Positions 50,340-61,600 of a stretch of DNA of 64,000 nucleotides are shown in pieces. The stretch is from Durusdinium trenchii. Taxonomy: Eukaryota; Sar; Dinophyceae; Suessiales; Symbiodiniaceae. Made by a program: the position numbers and the translations under genes. The stretch's first letter is position 1. The number at the start of each line of letters is the position of its first letter. Where the stretch lies: the NCBI GenBank assembly GCA_963970005.1, contig CAXAMN010003014.1:301432-365431 (forward strand). Reading direction: 5' to 3'. A model generated the notes under the pieces. The model did not search any database and was not told the DNA's origin. It worked only from the letters and a program-made list of their open reading frames with translations.

Positions 50340-52410
50340 ACTTTTCCCCAAACAGTTTACTGTTGGGGCTCTCTCTTAGAAAAAAAGCGCTGGCTGGCCA
50401 CACTCACTGGCCGCGCCCCTCATCTGTGTCCAGGCCTTGTCCCCCTCGGCCAGGACACAGAGCTGGGCCACGGAGCCCAGCCGCTCTCTTTCCAGGCCTT
50501 GTCCTTCCTCCTCCTGGCCGCGCCCCTGAACTCTGTGGCTGGGCTCTGTGTTCCCCCAAACAGTTTACCGCTGTCCTCCTCTTATCCTCCTCTTGTCCTT
50601 TGTTTTGGCCGCGCCCCTGAACTCTGTCCCCCGGCTCTGTGTCCGGGTGTTGTTCTTTTCTTGTCCTTGTCGCGCCCGGGTCTTCTACTCCTTGTCTTGG
50701 CCGCGCCTCTGAACTCTGGCTGGGCCCTGTCCTGCCGTTGTCCTCTGGCCGCGCTGACCAAACCTGTCCTTGCCCTGCTGTTGTCCTGTCCTCCTCTCTT
50801 GTCCTCCTCTTGTCCTGCTGTTGTCTTCCCCTTGTCGTCCTCTTGTCCTGCTGTTGTCTTCCTCTTGTCCTTCTCTTGTCCGCCTGAAGCTTGCCTGGAC
50901 CGCGCCCGACTGACAATGGAAGGGCTTCTTCGAAGGCCATGCCTGCATTCGGAGCGTTCGGAGCGTTGCAGGGCGGACTCTGGAACGTTCGGTCAGCGCG
51001 CTCAGCGCGCGCTCGGGGAGCGTGTTCTGCAAGCTTCTCAAGCATTTTTGGGTGTGCGCCAGCGCGCTCCAGGCGCGCTCGGGGAGTGTGCTTACTTAAG
51101 GGCGCGCGCTCCGGCGCGCTCTGTATATGTGCTGGCAGCGCGCTGCGGGCGCCCTCAGCAGGTGTCTGCATGGAACGCGCAGGCAGCGCGCTCTGAAGTT
51201 TGGAGCCCTCTCTTCAATTAGCGCGCAATTCCTTAAATGTTGCTTCTTATAGGCGCTGGGAGAACGTTTTGGGCGCGCTCCAGGAATGGCGCGCGCTCCG
51301 GAAAGGCACGCTCGACTGGGGTTCTGGGCGCGCTCTGTCTGGAGAAGGCTTTGGCAGCTCGCTCTGGCGCCATAGCTGTTCCTGTGAGCCCTAATTTTTT
51401 CAACGAGAGGGGTGTCCTCTTCAGTTCGATTTTGGGCGCGGGCTGTAGCACATGCTGGGGGCGCGCTGTTGGGCGCGCTTGCATTTCAGGAATAGTTCCG
51501 AGTGGTTTGGATTTTTTCGACTGGCTGGCCGCGCCCGTCCTCCTCTCCTCCTCCTCTTGTCCTGTTCTTGTCCTCTGGCTGCCTTTTGTCCTTCTCTTGC
51601 CCTCGTCTTGGCGTTGCAGGGCGGACTCTTGTTGAACGTTCGGTCAGCATGCGCTCAGGGAGCGTGTTCCGCTGGCTTCTCCAGCATTTTTGGGTGTGCG
51701 CCAGCGCGCTCCAGGCGCGCTCGGGGAGTGTGCTTACTCTGTTAACCTGCAGGCAGCGCGCTCTGGGCGCGCCCGGCAAGTGTTTGGAGGGCGCGTTACA
51801 GATGCGCTCTGGAACGCGCTGGCAGCACAGTTTGAAGAACGGTGTTTGAAGAACGGTGAATTCGTGTAGGCGCGCTCGAGGCGCGCCCTGTGAGCCTTGC
51901 CGGGAGTGTGTTTTGCAGCGCTTGGGAGTGCGTCCCAGCTTTAAAGACTGAAGGACAAGGACTATCAAGCTACCCTAGAAGAGGAATAGTTCCGAGTGGC
52001 TGGGAGTTGTTCCCCAAACAGTTTACTGTTTGGGTTGTCTTGGGAAAACAGGAGCTGGCCACACTGGCTGGCCGCGCCCCTGAACTGTCCCCTGGCCGCG
52101 CTGGTCCTCTTGTCCTCCTCTCCTCCTCCTCTTGTTCTCTTCTCCTCCTCTTGCTTCCTCTGGTCCTTCTCTTCTCCTCCTCTTGTCCTCCTCTTGTCCT
52201 GCTCTTGTCCTCCTCTTGTCCTTTTCTTGTCCTCCTCTTCTTGTCGTCCTCCTGTCCTCCTCTCCTTTTGTACTTTCTTGTCGTCTGGCTGCGCTGGCCA
52301 ACCCTGCGTCCTCCTTTTGTCCTTTTCTTGTCCTCCTCGCCTCCTCCTCTTGTCCTCCAAGTTTTTTGGCCACACTGGCGCGCCCTGTGTCTTCCTCCTG
52401 CTTCTAGTGG
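50340..52410 (+). repeat. Pyrimidine-rich region with nested direct repeats
   Basis: TCCTCTTGTCCTCC-type pyrimidine tracts fill about 50565-50885 and 52095-52345. The phrase CCCCAAACAGTTTACTGTT followed by GGCTGGCCACACTCACTGG-type sequence occurs near 50347 and 52013, with a part copy near 50551. A ~130-bp block with TTTTTGGGTGTGCGCCAGCG and GCTCGGGGAGTGTGCTTACT occurs at about 51020-51090 and 51665-51737, each preceded by GCAGGGCGGACTCT. GGCCGCGCCC recurs many times. Long frames on both strands (up to 305 codons) follow from the absence of stops in these tracts and are not called as genes. Confidence 0.75.
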
Positions 52411-52414
52411 CCAC

Positions 52415-53110
52415 GTTTTCGAACCCTGTGGGTCCTCCTGGTGTTCCCCGCTGTCCTCGTGCCGTGGTCGTATACCCCGTGTCCTTCTTTTGTTGTTTGT
52501 CCAGGTCTGCCTGTCCTGCTTGTCCACGTTGTGGGCCCGTTTATCATTGTCTTACCCGGGGCTTGTCCCCTGCTTGGCCACGCCTTTTTTCCTATCTCCA
52601 CCGCCTTGTCTGGGTATGTTTTCATGTGGCTATGAATGCAACGGTGACACAGCGATCGAAATGCGATATCACCATCGGCTCTTCTCACGACATATATCCG
52701 GTATCCCATCGTTTTGCGCATGTGACACAGGCATCAGGAACTGGTGTTTCAATCAATTATTGTTTAGGCGCAGTTCCCAAACATGTGGAGGCTTTAGAAA
52801 AGTATACTTACATTCGTATATTCGTTTCCACCAACATTGGAATTTTCGGAGTTGACGCCGACGCCGACAAAAATGCTGACGCTGTTTGGGGTCTATGCTG
52901 GTGTAATTGATCACTTGAGGCCAGGGGGAGAGGTCGAAAGCTAGCCGAATCGCACCGGATGTACTAGTTACATAGTCGGCAAAGCATGTAGGGATGACAT
53001 GTTTTGGGAGGAAGGTTGCTATGTACATACTTTGCGCTAAAGAATGTAAATGTGACATCGCTGACTGGGAAGGGTACATTGGAACAACCCGGGTGCACTC
53101 GTTGGCAGGC
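52415..53110. other. No gene recognised
   Basis: Open frames on both strands carry no known motif. TTGACGCCGACGCCGACAAAAATGC near 52852 (given here in part) is a short 6-bp-period repeat. Confidence 0.35.
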
Positions 53111-53124
53111 ACGAAGATGCGTGA

Positions 53125-53715
53125 TCGGCAAATCTGGGGGGTAAATTTACCCTCCGCTTTTGTATGCCTTGAGTCGGAAAGAGGGGTAAGCATTTCTGAC
53201 ATCATACGGACTGTACAATACCGTAGTGTAGGAGAAGCACGGGTAAAAGGTATATGGAATAGAGTGTCTTGAGGAAATAGCCGGTGTATGGTCATTGCAA
53301 ATCTGGGGGGTAAAAATACCCCCCGCTTATGTATGCCTTGCGCTGGAAAGAGGGGTAAGCATTTCTGGCATCACAAGGACTGTGCATACACTAGGGCGTC
53401 CGTAGTGTAGGATAAGCACTGGTAAAAGGTATAAGGAGTAGAGTGTCTTGAGGAAATAGCCGGCTTATGGTTATGGCAAATCTGGGGGGTAAATTTACCC
53501 CCCGCTTATGTATGCCTTGAGCCGGAACGAGGGGTAAGCATCACAAGGACTGTGCATACACTAGGGCGTCCGTAGTGTAGGATAAGCACTGGTAAAAGGT
53601 ATCAAGAATAGAGTGTCTTGAGGAAATAGCCGGTGTATGGTTATAGCAAGCCTGGGGGGTAAATTTACCACCCGCTTATGCATGCATTAGGTTAGAAATA
53701 GGGGTAAACAACTTG
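53125..53715 (+). repeat. ~170-bp tandem repeat with a G6-TAAATTTA-C6 palindrome
   Basis: Units start near 53131, 53300, 53479 and 53649 (last partial). Each has a palindrome (G-run, TAAATTTA, C-run), then CGCTTATGTATGCCTTG, AGAGGGGTAAGCAT, CGTAGTGTAGGATAAGCAC and GAGTGTCTTGAGGAAATAGC. Copy 3 has a perfect 20-bp palindrome; copies 1, 2 and 4 carry one or a few changes. Unit lengths differ by an indel around TTTCTGGCATCAC. Confidence 0.9.
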
Positions 53716-53734
53716 TAACGGTGAAGTACAAGTC

Positions 53735-54060
53735 CTATGCAGCAAGCAGCAGCCAGCAGCAGCAGCAGCAGCAGCCGCCTGCAGCCAGCAGCAACCACCA
53801 ACCAGCAGCCAGCCAGCAGCACCACGCAGCAGCAGCGCAGCATCAAGCCGCAGCAGCAGCAGCACCACCGGCAGCAAGCACCACCGGCAGCAAGCAGCAA
53901 GCAGCAGCAGCAAGCAGCAAGCAGCAAGCAGCAGTAGCAGCGGCGTCGTCAGCAACAGCAGCAGCAAGTAGCAAAGCAGCAGCTACAAAAGCGGCAACCA
54001 GCGGCAGCAGCAAACAGCAGCAGCAAGCAGCAGAGCGGCAGCAGCAGCAGCACCCTTTAC
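53735..54060 (+). repeat. CAG/GCA trinucleotide repeat region
   Basis: About 325 bp of imperfect CAG, GCA and AGC triplets, with CAACCA interruptions at 53788-53805. Plus frames give Gln/Ala/Ser-rich peptides and the minus strand Cys/Leu or Ala runs. A real low-complexity protein segment cannot be excluded, but no flanking domain supports it. Confidence 0.85.
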
Positions 54061-54284
54061 ACCAAGCCACCGTTACACCCAACCAACCACGTTCACACGT
54101 TCAACCAACCCCCTACACGGCGCAGCTGGGAGTTGAACCGCGGGGGGGGGGGTTAGCTTGATATATCAATCTTTAAGGCACGCAGCCCCTCCCACCACAA
54201 CATTGCTAAAGCAAAGAAGAACTCAGCTAGCATGCTAGCTTTCGTGATTTTGGCACTTACAGGACAACCCAAGAGGACCCCAGA

Positions 54285-55237
54285 AGTTCTACTCTGACGA
54301 AGGAGCACTAAGCGAAGCGGTCCGCCACTTTCAGTACTCAACGCTTCCCCATTCTGCTGGTAAGCCAGGATGACCTCGAATGCAATTACAGTAAAGGGCA
54401 CGAATTTCACCTTACCTTCTCAACCATGGAGATACAAGTGATGAGACAAAAAATACACCAAAAACATCATACCAGGTGACCATGCAGTGTGATTGCTTGC
54501 CAAGAAGCATCCTCCATGGATGCTCTGGATAAAAATATTGAGTATCCGAAACCGTCCATTCCAATGAAAGTGACCAAAGGATCCCATGTACTGGCAGGCC
54601 GCTCTGGCAGCAGATCTTTCACTGGGACCCCACTCCACTCCTGGCTATTCACATTTCCAGATGTAGTGCATTTGTGAGTGACCGTCTTTGTTCGCTTCTT
54701 GAACTTTTGTAAGTCCTCCATGGTTAGAACCTGGATCAAACTGCCATCCGCCCATTCCAGGCGAAGCTGCGCCGAAGCAGCTTCCACATCAGGCCACCTT
54801 CCGGCGGCCGGACTGGGTTCTGCCGCTTGAAATCGACCAATGCGATAGGGTTCTAACATCTTGGCCAACTCAACTTTCACACCTCTGCTGCAGTTGGCAT
54901 CTGGTCCACATCCAAGGTGCGCCGGCCCAAAAGCATCCCGACCCAAGAAATGCTCAAAGCGCCTCCCAGCCACTCTTTGGGCCCAGTGAAGGCCTTCACA
55001 GGGAGGATGTCTTTGGATGTATCGGGTGATGTCATAGACTGAACCATCGAAGCTAATCCATGCATCCGCCACTTGGTTGTGCAGCCGTAGTTCTTCTTCC
55101 TTGATAACCCGTTCAGGCTCTTCAAATCTCTTGGCTTCTGCTGCGCAGCCTTCCCATCGTCTTCCAGCTGCCCACGTTAAAGTTAAGAAGCCTCCAGAAG
55201 CTGGGACCCAATGGCGCCAAGGTCTCCCAACCTTCAT
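54285..55237 (-). CDS. Cytochrome b5-like / sulfite-oxidase-like protein (partial)
   Basis: Exon 1 from ATG 55237 has a short leader, then a b5-like haem domain at about 45-110 (WISFDGSVYDITRYIQRHP; axial His 77 in HPPCEG where HPGG is usual, and GRRFEHFLGRDAFGPAH). From about 155 on comes the molybdopterin oxidoreductase fold of the sulfite oxidase family: LTMEDLQKFKKRTKTVTHKC (Cys 190), EWSGVPVKDLLP and VTFIGMDGFGYSIFLSRA. A second exon at about 54375-54290 reads VILAYQQNGEALSTESGG and PLRLVL, the next family motif. The intron probably runs from near 54515 to near 54376; joining after SMEDA/ME restores the motif and would need a GA or GT donor. A GTAAGT donor follows near 54262. The dimerisation part was not found, so the gene is partial or broken. 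Such enzymes oxidise sulfite or related substrates; the exact substrate is unknown. Confidence 0.65.
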
Positions 55238-55239
55238 GG

Positions 55240-56140
55240 CTTCCAGGTCTGGAATGGCGCTTACGAGCCAAGGGCAAGATTACGAGTGAGTTCATGCGCA
55301 GTGTGGTTTCACAAAACATCCAAACAAACAAAATGCAGCAATCACCACGTTTTTTCAACGTGTCTTCTATTTGTGCGTCGTATACCCCCATGACCGGCTC
55401 CTCACCTCACCATAGCTCACGCTGGCGCCGCACCCCATCCTGAAACTCAAGCCATTTGGCCTGAGCAGGGGATGACATTGGGGAACATTCCAACATGGCC
55501 ATGGTTTCAACAGGTGTGTCGATCATATCTCAAGATTGGACCCAGAAAAACACACTGTTGCTTTGGCGTGGCAATCTATGTGTACCTAGGTGTCTGTGCA
55601 AGTGCACAGTGCTGAACAGACATACAAAAAACGTGTCTTCACCCATACATGTGTACGTATCTGTGCATACCAGCAAAGCATATAAACTATTCGCACTGAT
55701 TTCGTTCATTTGGCATATTACAAATAGTAGTGCATGCGTGATTCCTCTCAAGTCGTACCACTACGAAAAGCGTACCTCACAACTCTTGGGGCCTGGTGCT
55801 TGCTGCGCAGCTGTTGGCTTAGCCATGCTGGCACAAGCATCGACTACATCACAAGTGCAAACAACATTAAATCCAGATATTTGCTGTGACCACCCCCCAA
55901 TCTGCTTCGTTGCTAGGTCTCTGATGATCCTTCTTGCCACATATCAGTTCTACGAAGAAAATGCTGCGGTTCCAACTTGCGTTTGGAGTAGCATGAAAAA
56001 GGTGCAAGAAAACATGCGCCACATCTGCGTCCGGACACAATCGTGTTTTCCGGTCCAAGGCCACACGGCACCAGGCCCTTCTGTTTCGGTCCTGTGTACT
56101 TAAGGTGGCCATTGGCAGAAAAAGGACCTCCGGGACAAGC
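55240..56140. other. No gene recognised
   Basis: A 202-codon plus frame at 55495-56103 has no recognisable domain, and the other strand is also open in parts. Confidence 0.4.
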
Positions 56141-56144
56141 CCGT

Positions 56145-56278
56145 TTGGTACTAGTAACAAAGGACATCGCTACGAACGGAGCAAGGACACTACGAACGGG
56201 GCGCTCCTGGCCATACTAGTAGCAAGAAGCTACGCACGGTGGAGGCCATGGCTACGGGCGCAACAAGAAGCTACGTGT
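56145..56278. repeat. Chimeric patch of A, B and C repeat words
   Basis: Within 130 bp: ACTAGTAACAAAGGACATCG, ACGAACGGAGCAAGGACACT, GCGCTCCTGGCCATACTAGT, AGCAAGAAGCTACGCACGG and TGGAGGCCATGGCTACGGG. It joins words of all three families, supporting a common origin. Confidence 0.8.
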
Positions 56279-56287
56279 GCCCATCAC

Positions 56288-56712
56288 TCATTGCCATTTG
56301 AGGCCCTTTCGGGTCTCAGACCCCCATCTCTCGCACACTCGGTGCGGTGCATCACAGCATCTCACACGGCCCAAGAGTTCGGAAATCCCAGCAGCGCACA
56401 CCTCATCGCCTTTCAGCAAGCAATCCATACCTAAGTCTCTCAAGTGTAGAAGGCAGTTGCGATCTAACCAGAGGTCGGTCTCCGCCAGCCACTCATCGCA
56501 ATCTGCAAAGCCACCCATCAGTTCGAGCAATTGTTCCACCAAGACTTCGGTTGGATTTCCAGCCGCCCGCGTTGCCGCTGTTGCCTCCGCCAAAACTTGT
56601 AACGGTCGTCGCGAATGGAGTGCCGCCTTGCTGTCCAGAAAGTATGCCACAACCGCTTCTTGCCCAGCCAAAGCAGCAGTTTCCAAGGCGGAATTTGAAA
56701 CCTCAAGCTAAA
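56288..56712 (-). CDS. Ankyrin-type exon, partial
   Basis: The minus strand from about 56705 reads VSNSALETAALAGQEAVVAY and FLDSKAALH, an ankyrin repeat with normal spacing, then a helical stretch (EVLVEQLLELMGGFADCDEW and on) to a stop at 56288. The sequence upstream ends TTTAGCTTGAG|GTTTC, a possible splice acceptor, so this is probably an internal or last exon. No upstream exon was identified. The function would be protein binding at most. Confidence 0.5.
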
Positions 56713-56789
56713 CCGCAAACCCACCAACTACGTGCCGTTTGCAATCGTTCACTGGTAGTTGTGGCCTTTTCCTGATGGCTTTCAGCAGT

Positions 56790-57425
56790 CAGGAATGGAT
56801 GGAACGTCCGCAGGAACAAACACAGGGCGGCGGACTTTTTTATTTTTGTATTCTGGATTATTCTGGTGGGTCCTCTTGCTCAATTTCCGTATGTGTGCTC
56901 TAAAGGAAACAATCACGCAAACAAGGAGTTAGGGACTCGACTTTTTCCCGCAGCCAGTGAAGGCGTTCAAAGACCCTCGTGAGTGGAGTCCGTTTTTCGG
57001 AACCACCTAGCCTTGAACAAGGTTTTGTTTCTCTTTGTTCCTTACTCACTGCCCATGCAGGCAGAGTGATCACCCATGCAGGTGTCATTTTAGCCTGTTA
57101 CGAAAAGTCGGCTTTGGAGCACCAAAACACGAGGCTTCCCTTGCCCCTGCCACGAAAAGTCACCACCATGTGCAAAAATGCGCACGGCACCACAACGAGA
57201 GCGCAGTCGCTAGAAGCACCCGCCGCGGCCACCCAGACTTTGTCAGCCTGCGCAGTCGAAATGCACGTGGACGATTTCGAGAGGTATGAATGCACTATAA
57301 ATAGCAGCGAATTAGCCGTCCACGCCCGCGCGCTTCAGCGATTCTAAGTGCACCTGTTTTTCTCCTACCGTAAGAACCCCTCAGTGTGACCACGCTGTTT
57401 GGGGAATAATGTTCCTTTTACAAGG
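56790..57425. other. No gene recognised
   Basis: Open frames on both strands, none with a recognisable domain. A TATA-like CACTATAAATAGC lies at 57291-57303; dinoflagellates mostly lack canonical TATA boxes, so no promoter is called. Confidence 0.4.
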
Positions 57426-57429
57426 GCCT

Positions 57430-57700
57430 ATTTGAGCTGCTCAGCACAGTTTCCTTACTTGCTGGGGCTCGCTAGGGCCCGCAACAACGTGCAAAAGGCC
57501 GCGAACCAATCCACAGTCGCGAAACCCCATTCTGCAAAAATATGTTTTTTTGACGGGGCTTGTCCGGTTGAGCTGTGCAGGGCAACTTCTTTACTGACTA
57601 GGCCTTGGGGGGTCCCGAGACAACGCCAAAACGGCCGCGAACCAATCCACAGTCGTGAAACCCCGTTTTGCAAAAATAGGTTTGTTTTCGAGTTTGGGGT
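57430..57700 (+). repeat. Two-copy tandem duplication, ~130 bp
   Basis: Both copies contain AGCTG(C/T)(T/G)CAG, GGCCGCGAACCAATCCACAG, TCG(C/T)GAAACCCC and TTTTGCAAAAATA. Copy 1 is about 57430-57555 and copy 2 about 57570-57685, noticeably diverged. Confidence 0.75.
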
Positions 57701-58480
57701 TCGTTAAAACCGCGCCCTTCGAAGCGGAACGCCCAGGCTCGAACCCCAACCTCTGGAAGCTTGTTGCCTTTTCCCACAATGTGTTTGTGTGCATGTTTTG
57801 CGCGCGGAACAGGAGCGCGAAGGCAGTGGCTGTTTCAGGGCGTCCGGAATGTTTAAGTGAGAAGGATGCGCTGCTCTGACATTGGATATATGAATGAAAT
57901 GTATCATCTGTATGGCTCAGATGAGGCCCACCACAGCAGGTGATTGATGAAATATTTCAATGGGGTAACAAGATCTAAATTTCAAAACCTAGGTCGTTAA
58001 TTCAGGGTGACGTCGGTGACGTCGATATAATTTGCCCAGATCTATGGATCTACGCGCATCTTGCAGTTTCTTGATTCCTCCACCCTAACAGTGGCGATGG
58101 CTTCAAACCAAAGACACCGGACCAGCAGAGTCGACGAGGGCCCCGTGTTCCCGGACCCGTGTGGTCCCCTGGTGCCCTGGATGTTCCACCACTTTGAATC
58201 GTGGAGACCTTGTATTGAGTCCTGTGGCATGTCCTGAGACCTTGTTTGGCATGCAAGAAGCGCACATCTCTAACAGTGTGCTTAGCCACAAACATCTACG
58301 TTCACAGTGCGAAAGCCTGTGTTTACAAAGCGAGCCGTCCACCTGCCAATGTATATGATGCGAAACCACCTGGGGACACTACTGCTTATTAGACATTATA
58401 TATAAATATATCTGTTTTAAGTCTTTCCGGCACAGCATTCTAGAAATCGCGCTAATTCTTGGACTGCGCCTGTATAATCT
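57701..58480. other. No gene recognised
   Basis: CAGGCTCGAACCCCAACCTC at 57732 resembles a tRNA B-box on the minus strand, but no A-box or cloverleaf accompanies it. No coding sequence is supported. Confidence 0.45.
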
Positions 58481-58699
58481 GAGTATCTCTAGGCTAGCCT
58501 CGCCTCGCGGTATGTTGGTCCCCTCTCTACTAATAAGGTGCGTAGTCTTGACTGGTATTGATGGGCTACACTCTCAGAGGCTCCTGTCTCGACAAAAGGA
58601 TCTCTTCGCGTAAAGCTAAACACTGGCCATGTTCCATTCAAATGCCAAAAAGTACGGAAATCCCAACTGCGGCTGGCAACCAACCACTGCGCATCAATA

Positions 58700-61600
58700 T
58701 CAGCCCTGGCTGCCAGGAGCATCTGCACAACTTCTAAGTGGCCACTTTGGGCGGCACAGTGAAGTGCAGTCCTCGGCCCGGCTTCCGTGTCCTTGGTCAG
58801 CTGATGTGGCACGTCTGACGTGCAGAAAATCCTATGACTTGAGCGTGTTTTGGATGCTCGTGGGCGCAGGAATGCCCGCGCAGGGCGATATCCTACAACA
58901 TCCTACAACCACGCATCAACAAGCATGAGAGCGTGGCTTTAATAGCGACGGCCTCCAAACAACAAGGATGCCCACAAGGACAATTTGTGTGAAGAATTAA
59001 AACTCGTCTAAAACCCTGACTGCCTCAGTTTCCCTGGACAATGAAGGTTAACCTGTTTTATCCTTTTTTCTACCGGTTCCTTTTAGCGGATTCCGCCAAA
59101 AGGCTAACGTTTTTCCACTGACTGGGTAGGAAACGAACTCCTTTGGAGGTGGTCATTCTCCCTTGTCTCTGCCTGTGGCACTTCCTTCTATGATCTGCCG
59201 AAGGACGGCTCGGGCCTCGAGAAGCTCTTTGACGATGTCCAAATACCCCTTGCGCGCCGCAGTATGGAGAGCCTCTTCTTGAAGGAAAGGAATCAAATCA
59301 TCACGAGTTGCCAGGTATCTCGACTTCGACGCGTCCCAGGCAGCTTCCACCTCATATTCCCCTGATGAATAAATGGCCACCACATGGCCAACATCCCCAG
59401 GCACCAAAATCCAATCCCCTGAGCTGCAGTAAATGGGCGCCTTGATGTATACCGTCTCACCGGTTGCAATGACATGGCGGCTTTCCACCAACGTGGAAGG
59501 CAAATGCGGCATACAGTGGTACCTCGACACGGCGCAAGTGATTTCTCCAGTGTTCACCATCAAGAGGTCTTCAAAGCGGTCTGGTGAGTCAGGGTCCTGC
59601 TCGATGGCCTCCGTGAAAGACTGAAACTGCCCCACAAAAAGCAGCGATGGCCTCCAACCTAATAGCGGCCTCCAACAAGACTTTTTCAGAAACTGCCCCT
59701 CAAAAAGAATTGTTGCGCTATGTTATATCATCAGTTCGTCGGCTGGCCTGCACGCAAGAACCTATGGTCTGCAAAGGGATATTGAAAACAGATCTAGGAG
59801 CACGGACGCTAGGGGCTCCTGGCCTTACTACTAGTAACAAGAAGCTACTGGGGGCTCCTGGCCGTATTACTACTAGGGGCTCCTGGCCTTACTACTAGGA
59901 GCAAGGACGCTATCAGGGCTGGCCGCTACTAGGGGCCCCTGGCCTTCCAAGAAGCTACTAGGGGCTCCTGAGCAAGGACGCTACTACTAGGGGCTCCTGG
60001 CATCGCTACTAGGAGCAAGAATGCTCCAGTCACCGGATCCACTGACTTGTCTTGAGAAATTTGTTTTATTCCCCGGCAAAGGACCACATGGAACCCCCAA
60101 ACCATTCGGGTTGGAATTTGGAAAATGGTCTTCAACCATCGGTCAATTCACAGGTTCCATGGGATCGTGTGCTGGAGAATCTGTTTGGAATTGGCTCTCT
60201 GGGCGCCTCCACCACTCCAGAGACCCATTGGCTTCCAGGAGCCGAACTGTTGAACTCTGCGAGGTTGAAGCTCACTCGAGCACCCACCTCAACATTGAGC
60301 AAGTTGCCGGAATCCCTGGGAAGGTGCCAATCCAATAGGGAATGATGAACATGAAAACAGTTGCAAGGAGTGTTGATCTTGGCTCCCATGAGCAACAAGT
60401 ATTTCACCGTGAGGAGGTGCCCGTTCTCCGTAGCCAAATGGAGAGCAGTGACATCGTGTGAGGTCCTGGCGTTCAGATCAGCCCGTAGTCGTAGCAATGA
60501 ATCAACCGCCTTCAAGTTTCCAAGTGCACAGGCTAAGTGTAGCGCTGAGAAGCCAGTGGTGGTTCGTGCTTCGACCAAGGCGCGACCAAAGGGGCTTTGC
60601 ATCATGTCGATGACTTCCCAGTGGTCCATCCGCCCTGCCATGTGGAGAATGGTCTCGTCATATTGCGCTAAAGCGTTGACCACGATTCCCCGCGCTTCTC
60701 GCAGTAGCCACTGGCACACCTCGGTACACATGTCCTCCACAGCGATGTGGAGCGCGGTGAAGCCCCAAATGCTGCACTTCTGCGGATCAGAACGCGCATC
60801 TAAAAGGAAACGGGCCACTTCGACATGGCCACCACTGCAGGCAGCCATGAAGGGTGTAAGACAATCTCCATCAAAGCGATCCAACTGCGCCCTCACCTGA
60901 ACCAGAAACTGCACCGTTTCTAAATGCCCCTCGAAGGCCGCCAGTGATAGTGGTGTGGCACCCTGCAAGTCACGCTTGCTTGCTTCTTGCAATGCCGAGG
61001 AATCTTTTCAACATCACACAAGAAATCACAAGTCAAGAACATACAGAAAGTTTGACACAAACACCCCAACAAAGAAGCTACTAGGAACAAGTGCCTTACT
61101 GGTAGTAACAAGTGCCTTACTAGTAGTAACAAGGACGCTAGTAGTAACAATGTCAACGCCAAATAACTGTTAAGCCTGTTAAGCGGTAAGCGAAAAAAAA
61201 GAACTCCAAAGGCCTCATCAGCATCTGATGCTTCAACTCTGGCGCGAGCTTCAACCAGAAATTGAGTGATGGCAGTGTGCCCCTCTTGCGCAGCTACGTG
61301 CAAAGGTTGCAAGTCGCTATCCTTAGGCATGGCCGCATTTCGTTCCCAATGACGAGCATCCCGAAGAGCGACTCACGTCATAAAGTGAACTGGCTCCGAA
61401 ACCTCCTCTGGGCCCCTGAAACATGCCAAGCCTCCCTCACGACACTGGGAAAACCCAAGTTTCAAAAACTCCCCGCAAACTCCCAAACCTAGGAATAAAC
61501 AACCTTATCCGTCGGTTAAGACATGATGACTCGTTTCTTACCTGATAGTATGGCTAAAGATCCCTGGCTCCCGCTGCTGCTGGGGTCCAAACAATTGGTC

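Noticed and set aside
50304..51221. 305-codon plus-strand open frame and its minus counterpart
   Set aside because: Both strands are open because the pyrimidine-rich repeats lack stops; translations are Leu/Ser/Cys- or Arg/Gln-rich low complexity without a domain.
53721..54161. Gln/Ala-rich protein over the CAG repeat
   Set aside because: Pure low complexity with no neighbouring domain, and on the strand opposite to all identified cellular genes.
57728..57750. tRNA gene on minus, from GGTTCGAGCC-like B-box
   Set aside because: No A-box at the right distance and no cloverleaf.
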